From positions 32,054,001 through 32,118,000 of the forward strand of contig CM060733.1 in the NCBI GenBank assembly GCA_030704615.1: DNA of 64,000 nucleotides, written 5' to 3'. The translations under genes and the position numbers were made by a program. Within the stretch, counting starts at the first letter, position 1. Every line of letters starts with the position of its first letter. Below, one piece after another: positions 28,190-38,882 of this stretch. The DNA comes from Takakia lepidozioides (Eukaryota > Streptophyta > Takakiopsida > Takakiales > Takakiaceae). The notes below the pieces were generated by a model that saw only the letters and a program-made list of their open reading frames with translations, searched no databases and was not told the DNA's origin.

Positions 28190-31140
28190 TTAGAGACAAT
28201 TATGTACCTGTGTAAGAAGATACAACGGGTCTTGAATGAACTCATCGTCATCTGCTTCTGTGTTGTGTTCCTCAGCTTCGACGTCGGCTTCGGGAAGTTC
28301 TCCATGTGTAAGAGGTGGCACGAGAGGTTGGTTAGGGAATGGACCAACATTCTCGCGAACATCGTACACAGGTGGTCTCACCACCTTGCAAGGCATATGG
28401 ATCCGACTTCAGGCCTGTTTGAATATCTACATGAATACATGAAGACAACACAAACAATGGTCCGCGTAGTTTTTTACCCTGCTTCGCGTTCTTCAGCCTG
28501 AGAGACCACGGCTAGTACATGTGCAGGTAAATTGCGTCCGTTTTGCGTTATTTTTCTCACCCTATGATGGTTCCACCATGTCACAGCACGCTCTGCATCC
28601 TCTTCGATTACTGGCAAGAAAACAAGTATAAGTGAGCTTTTATGCCACATGTTGTCCATGCCAAGAATTCCTACTGCCTCCATCCCTTCGAATAGGTGTT
28701 TAAAAAACCATGCCAGATGTGTCCAAATCTGTCTCCAAAAATGCTCTATGCGCTGGTTGTGGCAAGACGACCCGGTCAAAAACGGTCGAGCCACCTCTGC
28801 CCGTGCATTCTCTATATCTCCACGAATCAATGCATGCTCTGGAGCATGGTCTGACCGTATTTGTATAGGGTGTCCATATTTGCCAATAGCATCCTCATAT
28901 CCTGCAAATAGAGTTTCTTGCTTCTTGTCCAAGGCTACTCGGAGCCATACTGTAATTACCCAACTTGATTACCGCATGACCTGGTGGGGGTTTTATGGGG
29001 ATTTTATTATCCTCATCCCGAATGCACAGGTTTATGATGCGAGCTTTCAACTTTATGCAATGCAGTGCCACAACAACAATGACTTCACATGCCTACTCTA
29101 ACAAAACAGCACTTAAATCATATATACGTAAATACAAAGACTTCTAGCATGTCGTGCTTACAATCCATCTGCCACATACGCATCGGCTGTGAAATTGTGT
29201 ATTGGCCTCTAAACAGTCTTCTGACCTGCCGACGTGTCATGTGTTCCGGTTGCATTGTTGGCAACACGTCTCTGACATGTCTTCGACCCACTCTTATTCC
29301 ATTCGTCCTCCGCAATAGGGTTTGAATAGCACGGATGTCTCTCAAGTGGGATAACACTTGCAATCGATGCTTGTAATTCTTCGTCCTCTAGCCTTGCGTA
29401 CACCCCTTGCCATCCATGGGCCACCAATGCCTACCGCAAATGCACCTTTGCTCAAGCCCAAACCATTGGCAATGCTCGTGATTGTTGCTTGGCGCAAATT
29501 GAGAAGTCTATCAACATATGCGACAAGATAACGCCCTGCATCGTCGTGGGCATCCATGCCCTGCTTTGTTTGGGACCAGCTGTGTGCAGTGGCTGCCAAG
29601 CCCACCATTCCGCCTTTATAGTTGTACACATATCAAGCATTCAACATTAACGAGCCCATTTGACAATGCAAGATATCATGCGGATCATGTACAAACGTAT
29701 ACCCTTTCAAGTGCTTTTTTAAAAGAAAAGCAGATGGACAATATAGGCTTCCTCTCCTAATTTTATTCAGTGTTTTTTAGTGTTTCAAATTGACTCTAAA
29801 CTTGAAGGACCGCATTCATTTGTAATCTCAGGATTGCAATTGTATTTGTAACGGCTCTATAGTTGGGCTAAATTCTATCTGCGTATACACCGGTAAGGGT
29901 ATACCATTTTTTCATAAAAAAATTCCCCCCTTTTACGTAGGTATCACTCGCACAATTAATGGCCGTTTCATATACCAATTCATGTATAGCCTATCATGGT
30001 GGGTGGGATTATATTGTCGTGGTGATGTGGTCTCGCTAAATACACCTATTTGCTTTGGGGCACTGGTTTCATGCGATCCCAGCAGACCCCAATAGAGTGA
30101 GGTATGTTGATCTTTTGGATGGGGGCTGACACTTCCTAGGCCTATTATATAATAAAGTAGCCGATATGGATCTATGTTCTTTCTGGATATTGCTTGGAAG
30201 CCATTAGCAAAGTACATCAGGTGTTCAGCAATCACAATTGCGTAACTCAACCTTCACAGTACCAAATGTCAATGCATACTCCATGTGGGCATTCCCACTA
30301 TACCATGCAAAAGGGCGTGTTGGTCTCAGCCCCGTGTTTACTTCCTCGCAATGTAAGTAACCACAACCAACCCCTCAATTATTCATTGGAATGAATGAGC
30401 ATGCACCCTAAAACCCCAACTTGCCAATTCGGTCATCCGAGTGCCATTTCCATACCCACATGTATACTCAAAATTACCTCCGTGTGCATGTTTTGTGCTC
30501 ATGGTACAAGAACAGCGAGCGTGCCACCTCTGCACGTAGCTTTCAGCGGGGCACCTTCCAATAGTCCTTCCCATCTCGGAACACTTTATTTAACCGTGCC
30601 AATTCAGAAATGTGACCTTTGGCTTGTTTGCAAGCTTCTGTCTTACAACCTTGCCACAAGCATTGGCACCAATGACGTCTTCCACTGCCTTCAATGTCAA
30701 GTCTCCTTCACCCCAATTGTTAATACGAAAATGCTGGAATATGTCATCTTCAAACAGTTTGGCTAACAATGGCACCCGTTTTGCCCTCTCATTTTTCTCC
30801 ATTGTTGAGCTACTACGCAAATCTTCCCACAATGCATTTGCCCTCGATGTGAATCTAGCCCGAGTCTTTGCATCATACAGCCTCTTCCTCTTCTCAAGAT
30901 GTTCATAAAGTCTCATGTTCCTGTCTTTGTAATTTTGCTCCCTCTTCTTTTGTGGTGTAGGTCGACCGGGCTTACCTGGAGGGAGACAAAGACCTCCACA
31001 CTTCACTACCAAGTGACTTTGGAAGTTGTGCTTGTCCTTCCAACCTATGCTAGGCCCGTTCTTGCAAAGCAGGCAAAACTAGCCTCCAGTGTCGTTTCGT
31101 CTGTAGTGCACCCCTTTCGGCGCAAATTTTGAACCTGCAC
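28190..31140 (-). pseudogene. rve-type DDE integrase/transposase gene, split and decayed
   Basis: Blocks in sense order: 31140-30590, a Cys2...His/Cys finger (CLLCKNGPSIGWKDKHNFQS then HLVVKC) followed by a basic helical region; 29640-29342, a helix-turn-helix-like part (TITSIANGLGLSKG) reading into LEDEELQASIASVIP; after a frame change, 29363-29118 (LRRTNGIRVGRRHVRDVLP, then RRLFRGQYTISQ and MWQMDCKHDML, first catalytic Asp); 28932-28474 (RSDHAPEH, second Asp; NQRIEHFWRQIW, Glu); and an acidic end at 28396-28190. This order matches the integrase-core family of KRBA2-like proteins. A TAG at 31079-31081 and frame changes make the copy inactive. Introns probably separate some blocks. Confidence 0.7.
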
Positions 31141-31153
31141 GAAAAGAATGTGC

Positions 31154-31372
31154 TCAAAATACTTGGTTTGGTGTGGAGTGGGGGCCATTCACTCCATGCC
31201 CACTTTCAAAAGGATTGGAACACAACGGGACATAACTTGCCTTTATCATGGACAGATGCCGGCAGTAAGACCTCTCTTGGAACAATGAATTCATCCGGAC
31301 ATTCCACATATCCTCTACGAATCCTGCAACACAACCATATCCCAGATATAAATACAAGTAGATTGGAATCAA
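31154..31372 (-). pseudogene. Second copy of a LINE C-terminal segment
   Basis: GFVEDMWNVRMNSLFQERSY and the later GHGVNGPHSTPN align almost without gaps with the end of the LINE remnant at 5075-5240 (GFLEDIWKTQINSIYEG..., GRGVNGHKATTN), and the DNA is alignable too. Here it lies upstream of the integrase blocks on the same strand. It is either a LINE fragment inserted in that element or a shared domain I do not recognise. Confidence 0.45.
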
Positions 31373-32143
31373 TTTTTATCTTCGAGGAGGTTTGACTGGG
31401 CATTGCTTGGTGTTGCTTGCCTGATTTCCGGGCTCTGGGTGTTCTTTGACCTCGTATAGTGTACCACATCACCCGTTGTCGCTGCATCAGTGCCAGAACC
31501 CACCTCTTTGTGCCGAACAGTGGCTACTTGCAAGGCATTTCGTGCACCTATGGCCTTCGACGTTGTCGTATTCGCTCTTTTCATCCTCGCCATCGGAAAG
31601 CTGACAGAGCCTCAGGAGCAGCCTGAAAATAAAACCAATAAAATAATTACTATCACCCACCCATATCATTGCGGATGTGATAGTATAGAGGGAAGGAGGA
31701 TACCAGCAGGAGGGGTAGAAGGAGCCCCACTGATGGGGGTTGCAATCATGCAAACGTCCCCTCGGTCTTCAGGAGCGGTTGTCGGCGTGGCGAGACGCAC
31801 AACTCCACGAAGGTCATGGTGCTGAGGAGGTTGCATTTCTAACAAAGTACCGACGCCAGAAAGAAGCTTCGTCCAATTTCCAGATATGTCATTTCCGCAC
31901 CATAGTATTGAGGAAGTACCGACAGACCATTTCTCAACTACCACCTCTTACGTTGAAGGTAAAACCAAACTCCAAATGGGTAAGGCTCATTATCTTCATT
32001 ATTTCGACCAACTTGTCATTGGATCCTCCACAATGTAGCATGTGATACAATCATGTGTGTGAGGTGCTCGCCTATCATGCATTCAGTACAAGTATCATAT
32101 GCTTGTTACAAATTTCGAAGGGGAGCGAAATGCGAGATCTGCA
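31373..32143. other. Divergent intergenic region between integrase and HECT genes
   Basis: It contains a minus-strand open piece at 31369-31593 starting MARMKRANTTTSKAIGARNA, which may be a first exon of the integrase gene, and a plus-strand piece at 31740-31960 (LSAWRDAQLHEGHGAEEVAF) that may be an early exon of the HECT gene. Neither is proven. The rest is non-coding. Confidence 0.3.
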
Positions 32144-33474
32144 ATGACAATTCCTGGCTGACAAGTCATCCTCATCGCCATTTTCTTCGCTTCGAATTGA
32201 GTACATGCTGGGAGGAGATGAGTTTACTCTCGTGAAGGATGGAACAGTGGATTTAGGAGGTCCACTACGACAAGCCCTCTCAGAGGCGTGGACGCAATTT
32301 TTCAACGATCCGGGGGTACGTGTCTCCTGAACTTGTCATGTGAATGCATGTTTGTACACACATCCTTTTGAAGGCTTAGGTTCTGACTCAGTAATGCATT
32401 CGTTGCACACTAAAACTCCGAATGATGCATGCAGCTATGCGGAGAGGTGTTTGTATGTATGCCCGACAGCAACATGCTGAAGTTGAAGCCGTGTCCACGA
32501 GTGTTTGTGGAGGTGAAGAGAAGCACCTTCCAGTTTTTCGGGCATTTGTTGTTTTTAATGACGCTATATGGAGTCAAGGTTGTCGGATTGATGTCATTGT
32601 CCACTCCAGCTCATGCATGTGGCAAGTTGCCTAGCAATGCAACGGATCCCATGGTTGACATGTGGATGGAGGACTACTCCAAACATCTTTCATACACAAT
32701 GGTTGGCAATGCAGGCATGTATGGTTGCAAAGGAGGATCAAGATCAAAGGGCAGCGAAGATGACCATGTGCAAGGATCCGTCGTGTGCAGAAGTTGCAGC
32801 AGGAATATTAACCATTGTAGTTGGGCCTACATTTGCAGATGAGGTCATGAAACTAGCCAGGAACATGGTCTTCCGGATGCTGTTCTCAAGCGTGCGACCG
32901 GCAGGAGAAGCCATGCAAGAAGGTTTTTAGTTCATGATGAGATGAGTCATCAACAACAATGGCGTTTTGGCAAGGGACCGGAAGCTCATCTTACAAAAGT
33001 TGCAAAGCATAGCGCCTCCAATGATAACATGAGTGTTTACCGGTGAGCGGCTTGTGGATGCCGAGGCGTTTGTAAACATTTGCACCTTCATAGATGTGCC
33101 TCAACTAGATGAGGTAAGCAGGGCCTACAACCACTCTGTCGCATACGCAAGCAATTCATTGTTTTGTTCGTTTTTCGTTCACATGACACAACGTGACCTT
33201 GCGTGTTTATGCACAGGAGCGGTTCAAAGACTGTGTTCAAGCCATGACATATGTTGAGAGATCGTAACTTTTCAAATTCATCAGCGACTCCTCTTTCTTC
33301 TTGTACGAAGGCATCAAGATCGAAGGCCAACCACACTTGCCCACAAACCAAGTTCCCACGGCTGTTACGTGCTACAACACGTTGTACATGTCGCTGTATG
33401 AGACCCTGGAGAAAATGAAGCTGAAACTGACATATGCAGCTCTTCACTCGGATGGCGCGTTTGGAGATATATGA
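32144..33474 (+). pseudogene. HECT-type E3 ubiquitin ligase domain, multi-exon and decayed
   Basis: Blocks: about 32165-32312 (YMLGGDEFTLVKDGTVDLGG, RQALSEAWTQFFNDPG, donor GTACGTG); 32434-32578 (CGEVFVCMPDSNMLKLKP, FFGHLLFLMTLYGVK), the HECT N-lobe; 32645-33030, degenerate with stops but with GEAMQEGF; 33033-33112 (FTGERLVDAEAFVN, donor GTAAGC); 33217-33474, the C-lobe: LFKFISDSSFFLYEG and the catalytic VPTAVTCYNTL with Cys at 33370-33372. A TAA at 33265-33267 breaks the last exon. The family transfers ubiquitin from E2 through this Cys. It lies head to head with the integrase gene, suggesting a two-gene element. Confidence 0.68.
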
Positions 33475-34499
33475 GAGACAAATGCTCACCAAGTTGTCAT
33501 CGTATGTTGATTCACTGGTGTTGTTAACATCAGTTATGTACACGTTGAGGTTTCCTCTCTTGTGACTGCTCATGTACGACTTGACCATGTCATGTGAGGT
33601 ACCAAAGTTTGTTCATTTGGCATGGTGTGTGGAAGCAGGAAGCAACAACAAAAAGAGATACGGCGGGCGAAGTTGCAAGGGAACGGCTTCTACAAATGGA
33701 CCCTCTTATTTGGTGCGTTAGACATTGACGATGGACTGTAAAAACGCATTAATATATGAAGCAGGAATGCGAACATACATGAGGTTGTTGGAGTAGAAGA
33801 GTAGAAACATCGAGACAACTGGCTATTTCATTGACAATAGGAGTGGTGTAGTGTAATGGTTGGGATTTGCACAGCCTGTTCCTCAACATCAATGATCTTC
33901 ATATTTCGTGTAGTGTTCATTGGTTTGACAATAAAACTGCATATTTGCCTACCTAATCCTTGTTGCATGTGCAACCGCTGATTGACGTTATATTTAACAG
34001 TAAATTTCAGATGCCAGTGTCATATACATTATCATGACCTTCCTATCCTCACAAGTGCAGCCCAAGACACCCCCCCCCCCCCCCCCCCCCCCCCCTCTCC
34101 GGCCCCCACACCCAGCCCAATCAAACTTCCCTTGCTAACATACTAAAATGGGACGACTTTGAAGCCTCCAAATCCCTATGAAAATCAAAATATGAAGACG
34201 CAATCACATTGGCCATCACTAGGACCACCATATTCCATGGAACGGGCATATGATTCCGGGGTGATGCCTCTGAAACGACATAAACTTGTGACTAACAGAT
34301 TACACCTCTATTGGGGTATACAACAGGGCATATATTTAAGGGTAAAACCTTACAAGGATGTCATCTGCTTGTGAAAAACTATACCTCTTCTGATATATTC
34401 AGCAGGACGCTGTTTTTCTGGTGATACCCTGCTTGAAAAGGAATGCGCAATGAGTGACATCCACACATCACCCTCAGATGGTGTTCCAGCTTCAACTTC
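33475..34499. other. Stretch without a gene; 26-base C run
   Basis: No protein motif. An uninterrupted run of 26 C lies at 34070-34095, followed by more C-rich sequence. Around 34300 and again near 34890 a phrase of the type ACCTCT-TGGTGTAT-CAACAGGGC recurs, pointing to an old repeat. Confidence 0.5.
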
Positions 34500-35285
34500 A
34501 TAACGGGCGACAACCGTTGACAGTCACCCCTTTAAGCATGACAATGGGCGACTGTAACAGCGGTCGCCCATCTAATGGGTGGTGTGGAGGCGCAGGAAGT
34601 GGCGGGCACATTCGTGCTTCACCTTAATAACAATCGCCCGTTTACGGATGGCATTGGGGACCATATTCGCGGTCGCGGGCCCAACGAATGTAGGCCCGCG
34701 AGCACATGACTTGGCGGGTTCAGCATTTTTGAGGAACACGCGGATGCCCGTCCGAAATTGCCCGGCTCTCGGTGATACCTCTAAAGTGATGTACATCTTC
34801 AATGAAAGACCATGCCTCAAGGAGGGCATGGAGCACGGCATGGACTTACAGGCGATACCACAACAGGGATGTAGGCAATGGATTGCAGACTATACCTCTG
34901 CTGGTGTATGCAACAGGGCGACGATTTGCAGGTGATACCTCTGCAAGGGTGTGCGCTGCGAGTATCGCTCCTCGAGACACCCACCGGGCAGACGAAGCAG
35001 ACCGCCTCCATATCAACTTCCAGGGCGGTCCACGTTGGCGCTCGGCGGTCCGGCCTGGCAGTCCCCCAGCGGCAGTCCCACAGTGGCGGTCCTCGGTGGT
35101 GCCCGCGGGTGAGCTGGTCCGATAGGAGATTAGGCGACCGGCGGTGCGGTCGCCCGGGGTGATGAAGCGAGCACGGTGACCGTGGGCGACGGTTTCGACA
35201 GTCGCCTCTGTGGCGGAGCGACCGCCCAGGGTTGTGCCGGGCGACCTCAAGTAGAAGCGGTCGCCTGAGCGGCCCGGTGGGCCCG
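34500..35285. repeat. GC-rich field of GGCGAC/GTCGCC repeats
   Basis: About ten copies of GCGGTCGCC, GGGCGAC or their complements lie in both orientations, for example near 34505, 34550-34571, 34630, 34670, 35135, 35190, 35220 and 35240-35267. The pattern resembles a transposon subterminal region and recalls the GCGTCGC array at 26640-27110, but no CACTA end is seen here. Confidence 0.55.
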
Positions 35286-35439
35286 CTTATGTGGCAATTG
35301 GATATGCGGGGCAATAAAATAGTCATGTGTGGCATGACATATACATAGGCATCTGAAACCATGGATCTGATAATATGACATGTATGTGTGGCATGAATAT
35401 GAATGCCTCCTAGAAATGGACAGCAGGTTGGGAACAAGT

Positions 35440-35650
35440 AGGTACAATAACAAGTAGGATGTTGGGAACAACTAGTTGTTAACAAGTGGGATGTTTGGAT
35501 GTTAACAACGAGTTGTTATTTACTAACAAGAGCTTGTTCCGAACAAGTGGTTGTTAACAACTCGTTGTTATTCATAACAAGCTCTTGTTAGTAAATAACA
35601 ACGTGTTGTTAACAACCACTAGTGGTTGTTAACAAATATGAAAGCATATT
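35440..35650. repeat. Nested AACAAC/GTTGTT palindromes and foldback
   Basis: A run of short palindromes (AACAACTAGTTGTT, TAACAACGAGTTGTTA, AACAAGAGCTTGTT, CCACTAGTGG flanked by TTGTTAACAA). Two 38-bp arms, 35501-35538 and 35576-35613, are inverted copies of each other with two mismatches, so the block folds into a hairpin whose stem is itself made of palindromes. Confidence 0.8.
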
Positions 35651-35850
35651 TGGAAGATGCTTTAAAGAGAAGCATATTTGGGAAGATGCTTTGGTTAGAA
35701 GCATCTTTTGGAACATCATGTTGATGTATTGAAGGGTGTAGATGTGGTCAAATGGTACACACCATTTGACCACATCTACACCCATAACAACTGGGTGTGA
35801 AGAACAACGCATTGATGTTGTTATGGGTGTGACAGGGTTTGTCATGGGTG
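35651..35850. repeat. Perfect 23-bp hairpin and flanking inverted repeats
   Basis: Arms 35734-35756 (GGGTGTAGATGTGGTCAAAT...) and 35761-35783 are exact complements around ACAC. CCCATAACAAC (35781-35791) and GTTGTTATGGG (35816-35826) form a second stem overlapping the first by its outer bases. AAGATGCTTT/AAAGCATCTT repeats precede them. It continues the foldback zone at 35440. Confidence 0.8.
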
Positions 35851-36096
35851 TGACTGGGACAGCGAGCGGGCGGAACAGGAACAGGGTTTCTGGTCAAAAA
35901 GTACTCCATATGCTGGTGTGAATGGATTCAAAGTGGTGATCAAAACCCCTCAAGAGAAACCCTACATTCATCCAAATACGAGGAGTCCAATATTTCATCC
36001 ATCCTTGCTCTCAACACAAAAGTATAAAGAGCAAGCTCGGAGCTATGGAGGGATGATGCAGCAAGGCTGAAGTGAAGTGGGGGCGTTGTGAAGGCG
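35851..36096 (+). promoter_or_regulatory. Likely promoter and 5' leader of TAF10
   Basis: Upstream of the TAF10 start codon. The sequence AAAAGTATAAAGAGC near 36020 is a plausible TATA-type box about 75 bp before the ATG at 36097. This is inference from position only. Confidence 0.35.
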
Positions 36097-38882
36097 ATGG
36101 CGGAGCCCCAGGGGGACACCGATGCCGTGCTGGTCGACTTCCTCTCGTCTCTTCTCGACTACACCCCCACCGTACCGCCTTTAACTTTCTATCTTTTACC
36201 CCCCTTCCTGTCCGGTTTAGGGTCTCTATGGATACAATTGTGATCCCCATTCTCGCCCCCGCTTGCTTTCTAGCTCAGTTATGCTGGGGGGATTCATTCC
36301 GTTTGTGGGATTGTCTAGTATTCCCCGGATGATGTTACACTCCGTCTTTCTGGCACTCTGCTGCTTTTATGTGCTTAAACCCTCGCGTGCGCTCCTCCAT
36401 CTGTTTGCTTCTTTCTTATTGGTATCTGGCTCATAGTTCAAAGTGATGCTTAGAGGAGAGAGGGAAGAATTGATGAGCATGAGGTCACAGTCCCAGGGGT
36501 ATCAATCTTTTCCGACCAGGTCGGAAACCGGACTTTAGGTGGTAACCATGCACAACCAATTTTAGTTTGGTCGCAGGCGACTGAGTGCTGCATTTCCGAG
36601 CTAGCATTGACAGTACACGGCAGAGCATGTGCTGGGTAACACATGTAGAGAGGGATGGAGAGAAATAAATGAAATGAAATGAAATGGTGCTTTATAACGT
36701 CCGCGGAGAGCTCATAGAGCTTATGGGACAAAATGGAAAGAAAAACATGAGAGAAAACAGGAAACCAGAGTCAGAGATAAGAACTATTGTTCGAGTGGTT
36801 GTCTTAGGGTGAATGAAGAAAAGAAATAAAGAAAGACAGAGAGGGGAAAGGGTGGGGTTATACTTTGGGCCTAGGTTTCTGAGTGTACTTCTGAGTGCGT
36901 TTTTCAAGGCTGAGGATTATCGAAAGCTGTCTTAACATGCTACTGGGGACGATGTTGGCAGATTCCTGATGAGCTGGCAGAGCACTATCTAAGCAGAAGT
37001 GGGTTTCAGTGCCCAGATATTCGAGTGTGAGTTTGCTTCTTACTGCCATTTAAGCCAGTCTGTCAAGTTTCCTAATTAAGCTGATAATCATGCACACATG
37101 TTTCACTACCTCATTAGGCTCCTCTTTCTTACCCTTCTTAAATACGGAAAGGATTGGCACTTCACTGATTTACTTAACAATGAGTTTGGTTCACTAGTCT
37201 CTCACATTTATAATTTTTGATCTCGTTAACACTGTGCTTGACAGGATTCAGTGCAATTCAATTTCCATTAGGCTTGTTGACAGAGAGAGCATTGTAACCT
37301 GCTGGTTACACTGCATGCTCTCTTTGTCAATGAGCATAATGGAAATGCACTGAATCCTGTCAAGCAGGGTGTAAACTAGAGAGCATCAACATTGCAAGGC
37401 ATTGTAAATTTCTGGTCTGATGGTGAATTATGGATTGTCCACCCTGTTTGATGAGCGTGTTTTTTCCCCTTTTGTTATCAACACAATGATGTTATGTATA
37501 ATCATGTATATGTTCTGTTGTTTTAACTGTGTATGAGTAATTGCCTGATGGATCTCTATGAATAGCAGCATTTCATTATTGCAATTTAATTACATTGTTG
37601 ATGATGGAAATTGCACGGGTGGGGTGCATCTGCAACCCTGTGATGTTATCTACTTGGCTACATCCGCCCTTCAAGAACTATGCTTGGTTGGTATATGGGG
37701 CAGGGCATACTCATTCAAGTTCATTGCAGACTTTTAGTCCTATTGAATGCTGGAAGCGTGGATTTTGGTGCAGGACAAGACTGGTGTCCATAGCTGCTCA
37801 AAAATTCATTGGGGAGATCGCAAGTGATGCTTTGCAGTATGTTTTCAGACCATGACCTGAATTCCAATTTCCCTCTCCCAGCTGATATTTAGCATGTGAA
37901 GTGGGTATTTGTTTCATGCCCTCAGAGAGATCTACTCAATGGCCATACTGTGAATGTAGTTACACAGGAGAGGGTTTTGGTGACTTTGTTATGGTGGTAA
38001 GTATTTGGTCATAGGGATTGAGTGTTGCTTAAAGGAGTGGTATCGACATCTGATGATGGTGATTCCATCTAAGCATCGCAGCCCTCCATCTTATTGATGT
38101 TTCCTATTTCATACTTAGTTTATTTTGGAGAAATCAAGGTGAGTCCTGCTTGTGTATCAACTGGGTGCTAGTGTCATTTCTTATAATGAAAGAATGAGCT
38201 AGGATTCAGATTTAGTTGTTGGATGAGCGCAGGTACTGCAAAATAAGACAATCGGCAGCCAGCAAGGATAAGAAAGGCCATCAACAAGCTAAGGTGAGGC
38301 TTTCCTGTGGAAGGGGATCCACTCATCTGACATGATTGTTGTAGTCTTGTTGTGGTCATTAACCCCATACACATTGTAACCTTTGAGGGTGGATTCTGTT
38401 AGGATACCAACATCTTTGGTGTACATGGGTGGGTATGCATCTTACATGTGCCTGTTTGGGATGCAGGAGAAGCGGCTTGTTCTAACAACTGAGGATCTGT
38501 CAGCTGCTTTGCGAGAGGTTGGCAACTTCTTGATTCCTCCTCCCTTTTTCCTGTCTCTGTTCTTGCATTCTCTGATATCAAGCCTTGCAGTCATTTCTAC
38601 AAAGTTTTATGGACTGAAGCCAACAACGAAGATCGGCCATGTTTAAGTTATCTGCTGGAAGCTATCTTTTGGCAGAATCACTCACAAGGTCTGATAGCAG
38701 GGGGAAATACGTAGTATTTTGTTTCCTGCCAGTCAGTGTTCCACTAGGCACATGTAATGTATTACTTAGGGGATTTGGGCTTATGGGTGCAGTATGGGGT
38801 AAACTTACACCGCCAGGAGTATTTTGCTGACTCACCTGCAGCGGGTACAGCTCCATCGCTCAAAGAGAAGATTGACGAGTAA
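36097..38882 (+). CDS. TAF10: TAF10, TFIID/SAGA subunit, six exons
   Basis: Exons 36097-36171, 36962-37026, 37774-37836, 38233-38293, 38467-38517 and 38793-38882 join with correct phases at GT-AG borders into a complete small protein of about 134 residues with stop TAA at 38880-38882. Order: MAEPQGDTDAVLVDFLSSLL and DYTPT; IPDELAEHYLSRSGFQC (TAF10 signature, start of the histone fold); TRLVSIAAQKFIGEIASDAL; a basic loop; KRLVLTTEDLSAALRE; YGVNLHRQEYFADSPAAG. The family forms histone-fold pairs with TAF3, TAF8 or SPT7-type partners in TFIID and SAGA in the nucleus. Length and segments match plant TAF10. The gene is intact, unlike the transposons around it. Each exon is short, so single frames do not show it. 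Confidence 0.95.
36661..36715 (-). repeat. Dispersed motif, copy in TAF10 intron 1
   Basis: The minus strand reads TATGAGCTCTCCGCGGACGT followed by TATAAAGCACCATTTCATTT. A plus-strand copy is at 52605-52665. It includes the palindrome TCCGCGGA and is flanked by pyrimidine repeats in both places. It is probably the end of a small interspersed element. Confidence 0.6.
37236..37365. ncRNA. 130-nt hairpin in TAF10 intron 2, miRNA-precursor-like
   Basis: Arms pair almost throughout: GCTTGACAGGATTCAGTGC (37236-37254) is perfect against 37347-37365, then a 7-nt bulge, ATTTCCATTA, TTGACA-AGAGAGCAT and GTAACC (37294-37299) around the loop TGCT. The upper 5' arm TTGACAGAGAGAGCATTG resembles miR156/157 (TTGACAGAAGA...AGCAC) but lacks several bases, so homology is uncertain. 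It could equally be a MITE. No expression evidence is available. Confidence 0.45.

Noticed and set aside
33088-33588. Minus-strand open frame over the HECT C-lobe
   Set aside because: The plus strand carries the HECT catalytic motif in the same place, so this is a shadow.
34817-35485. 222-codon minus-strand open frame, His/Pro/Arg-rich
   Set aside because: It overlaps the GGCGAC/GTCGCC repeat field; its composition comes from the repeat and no motif is seen.
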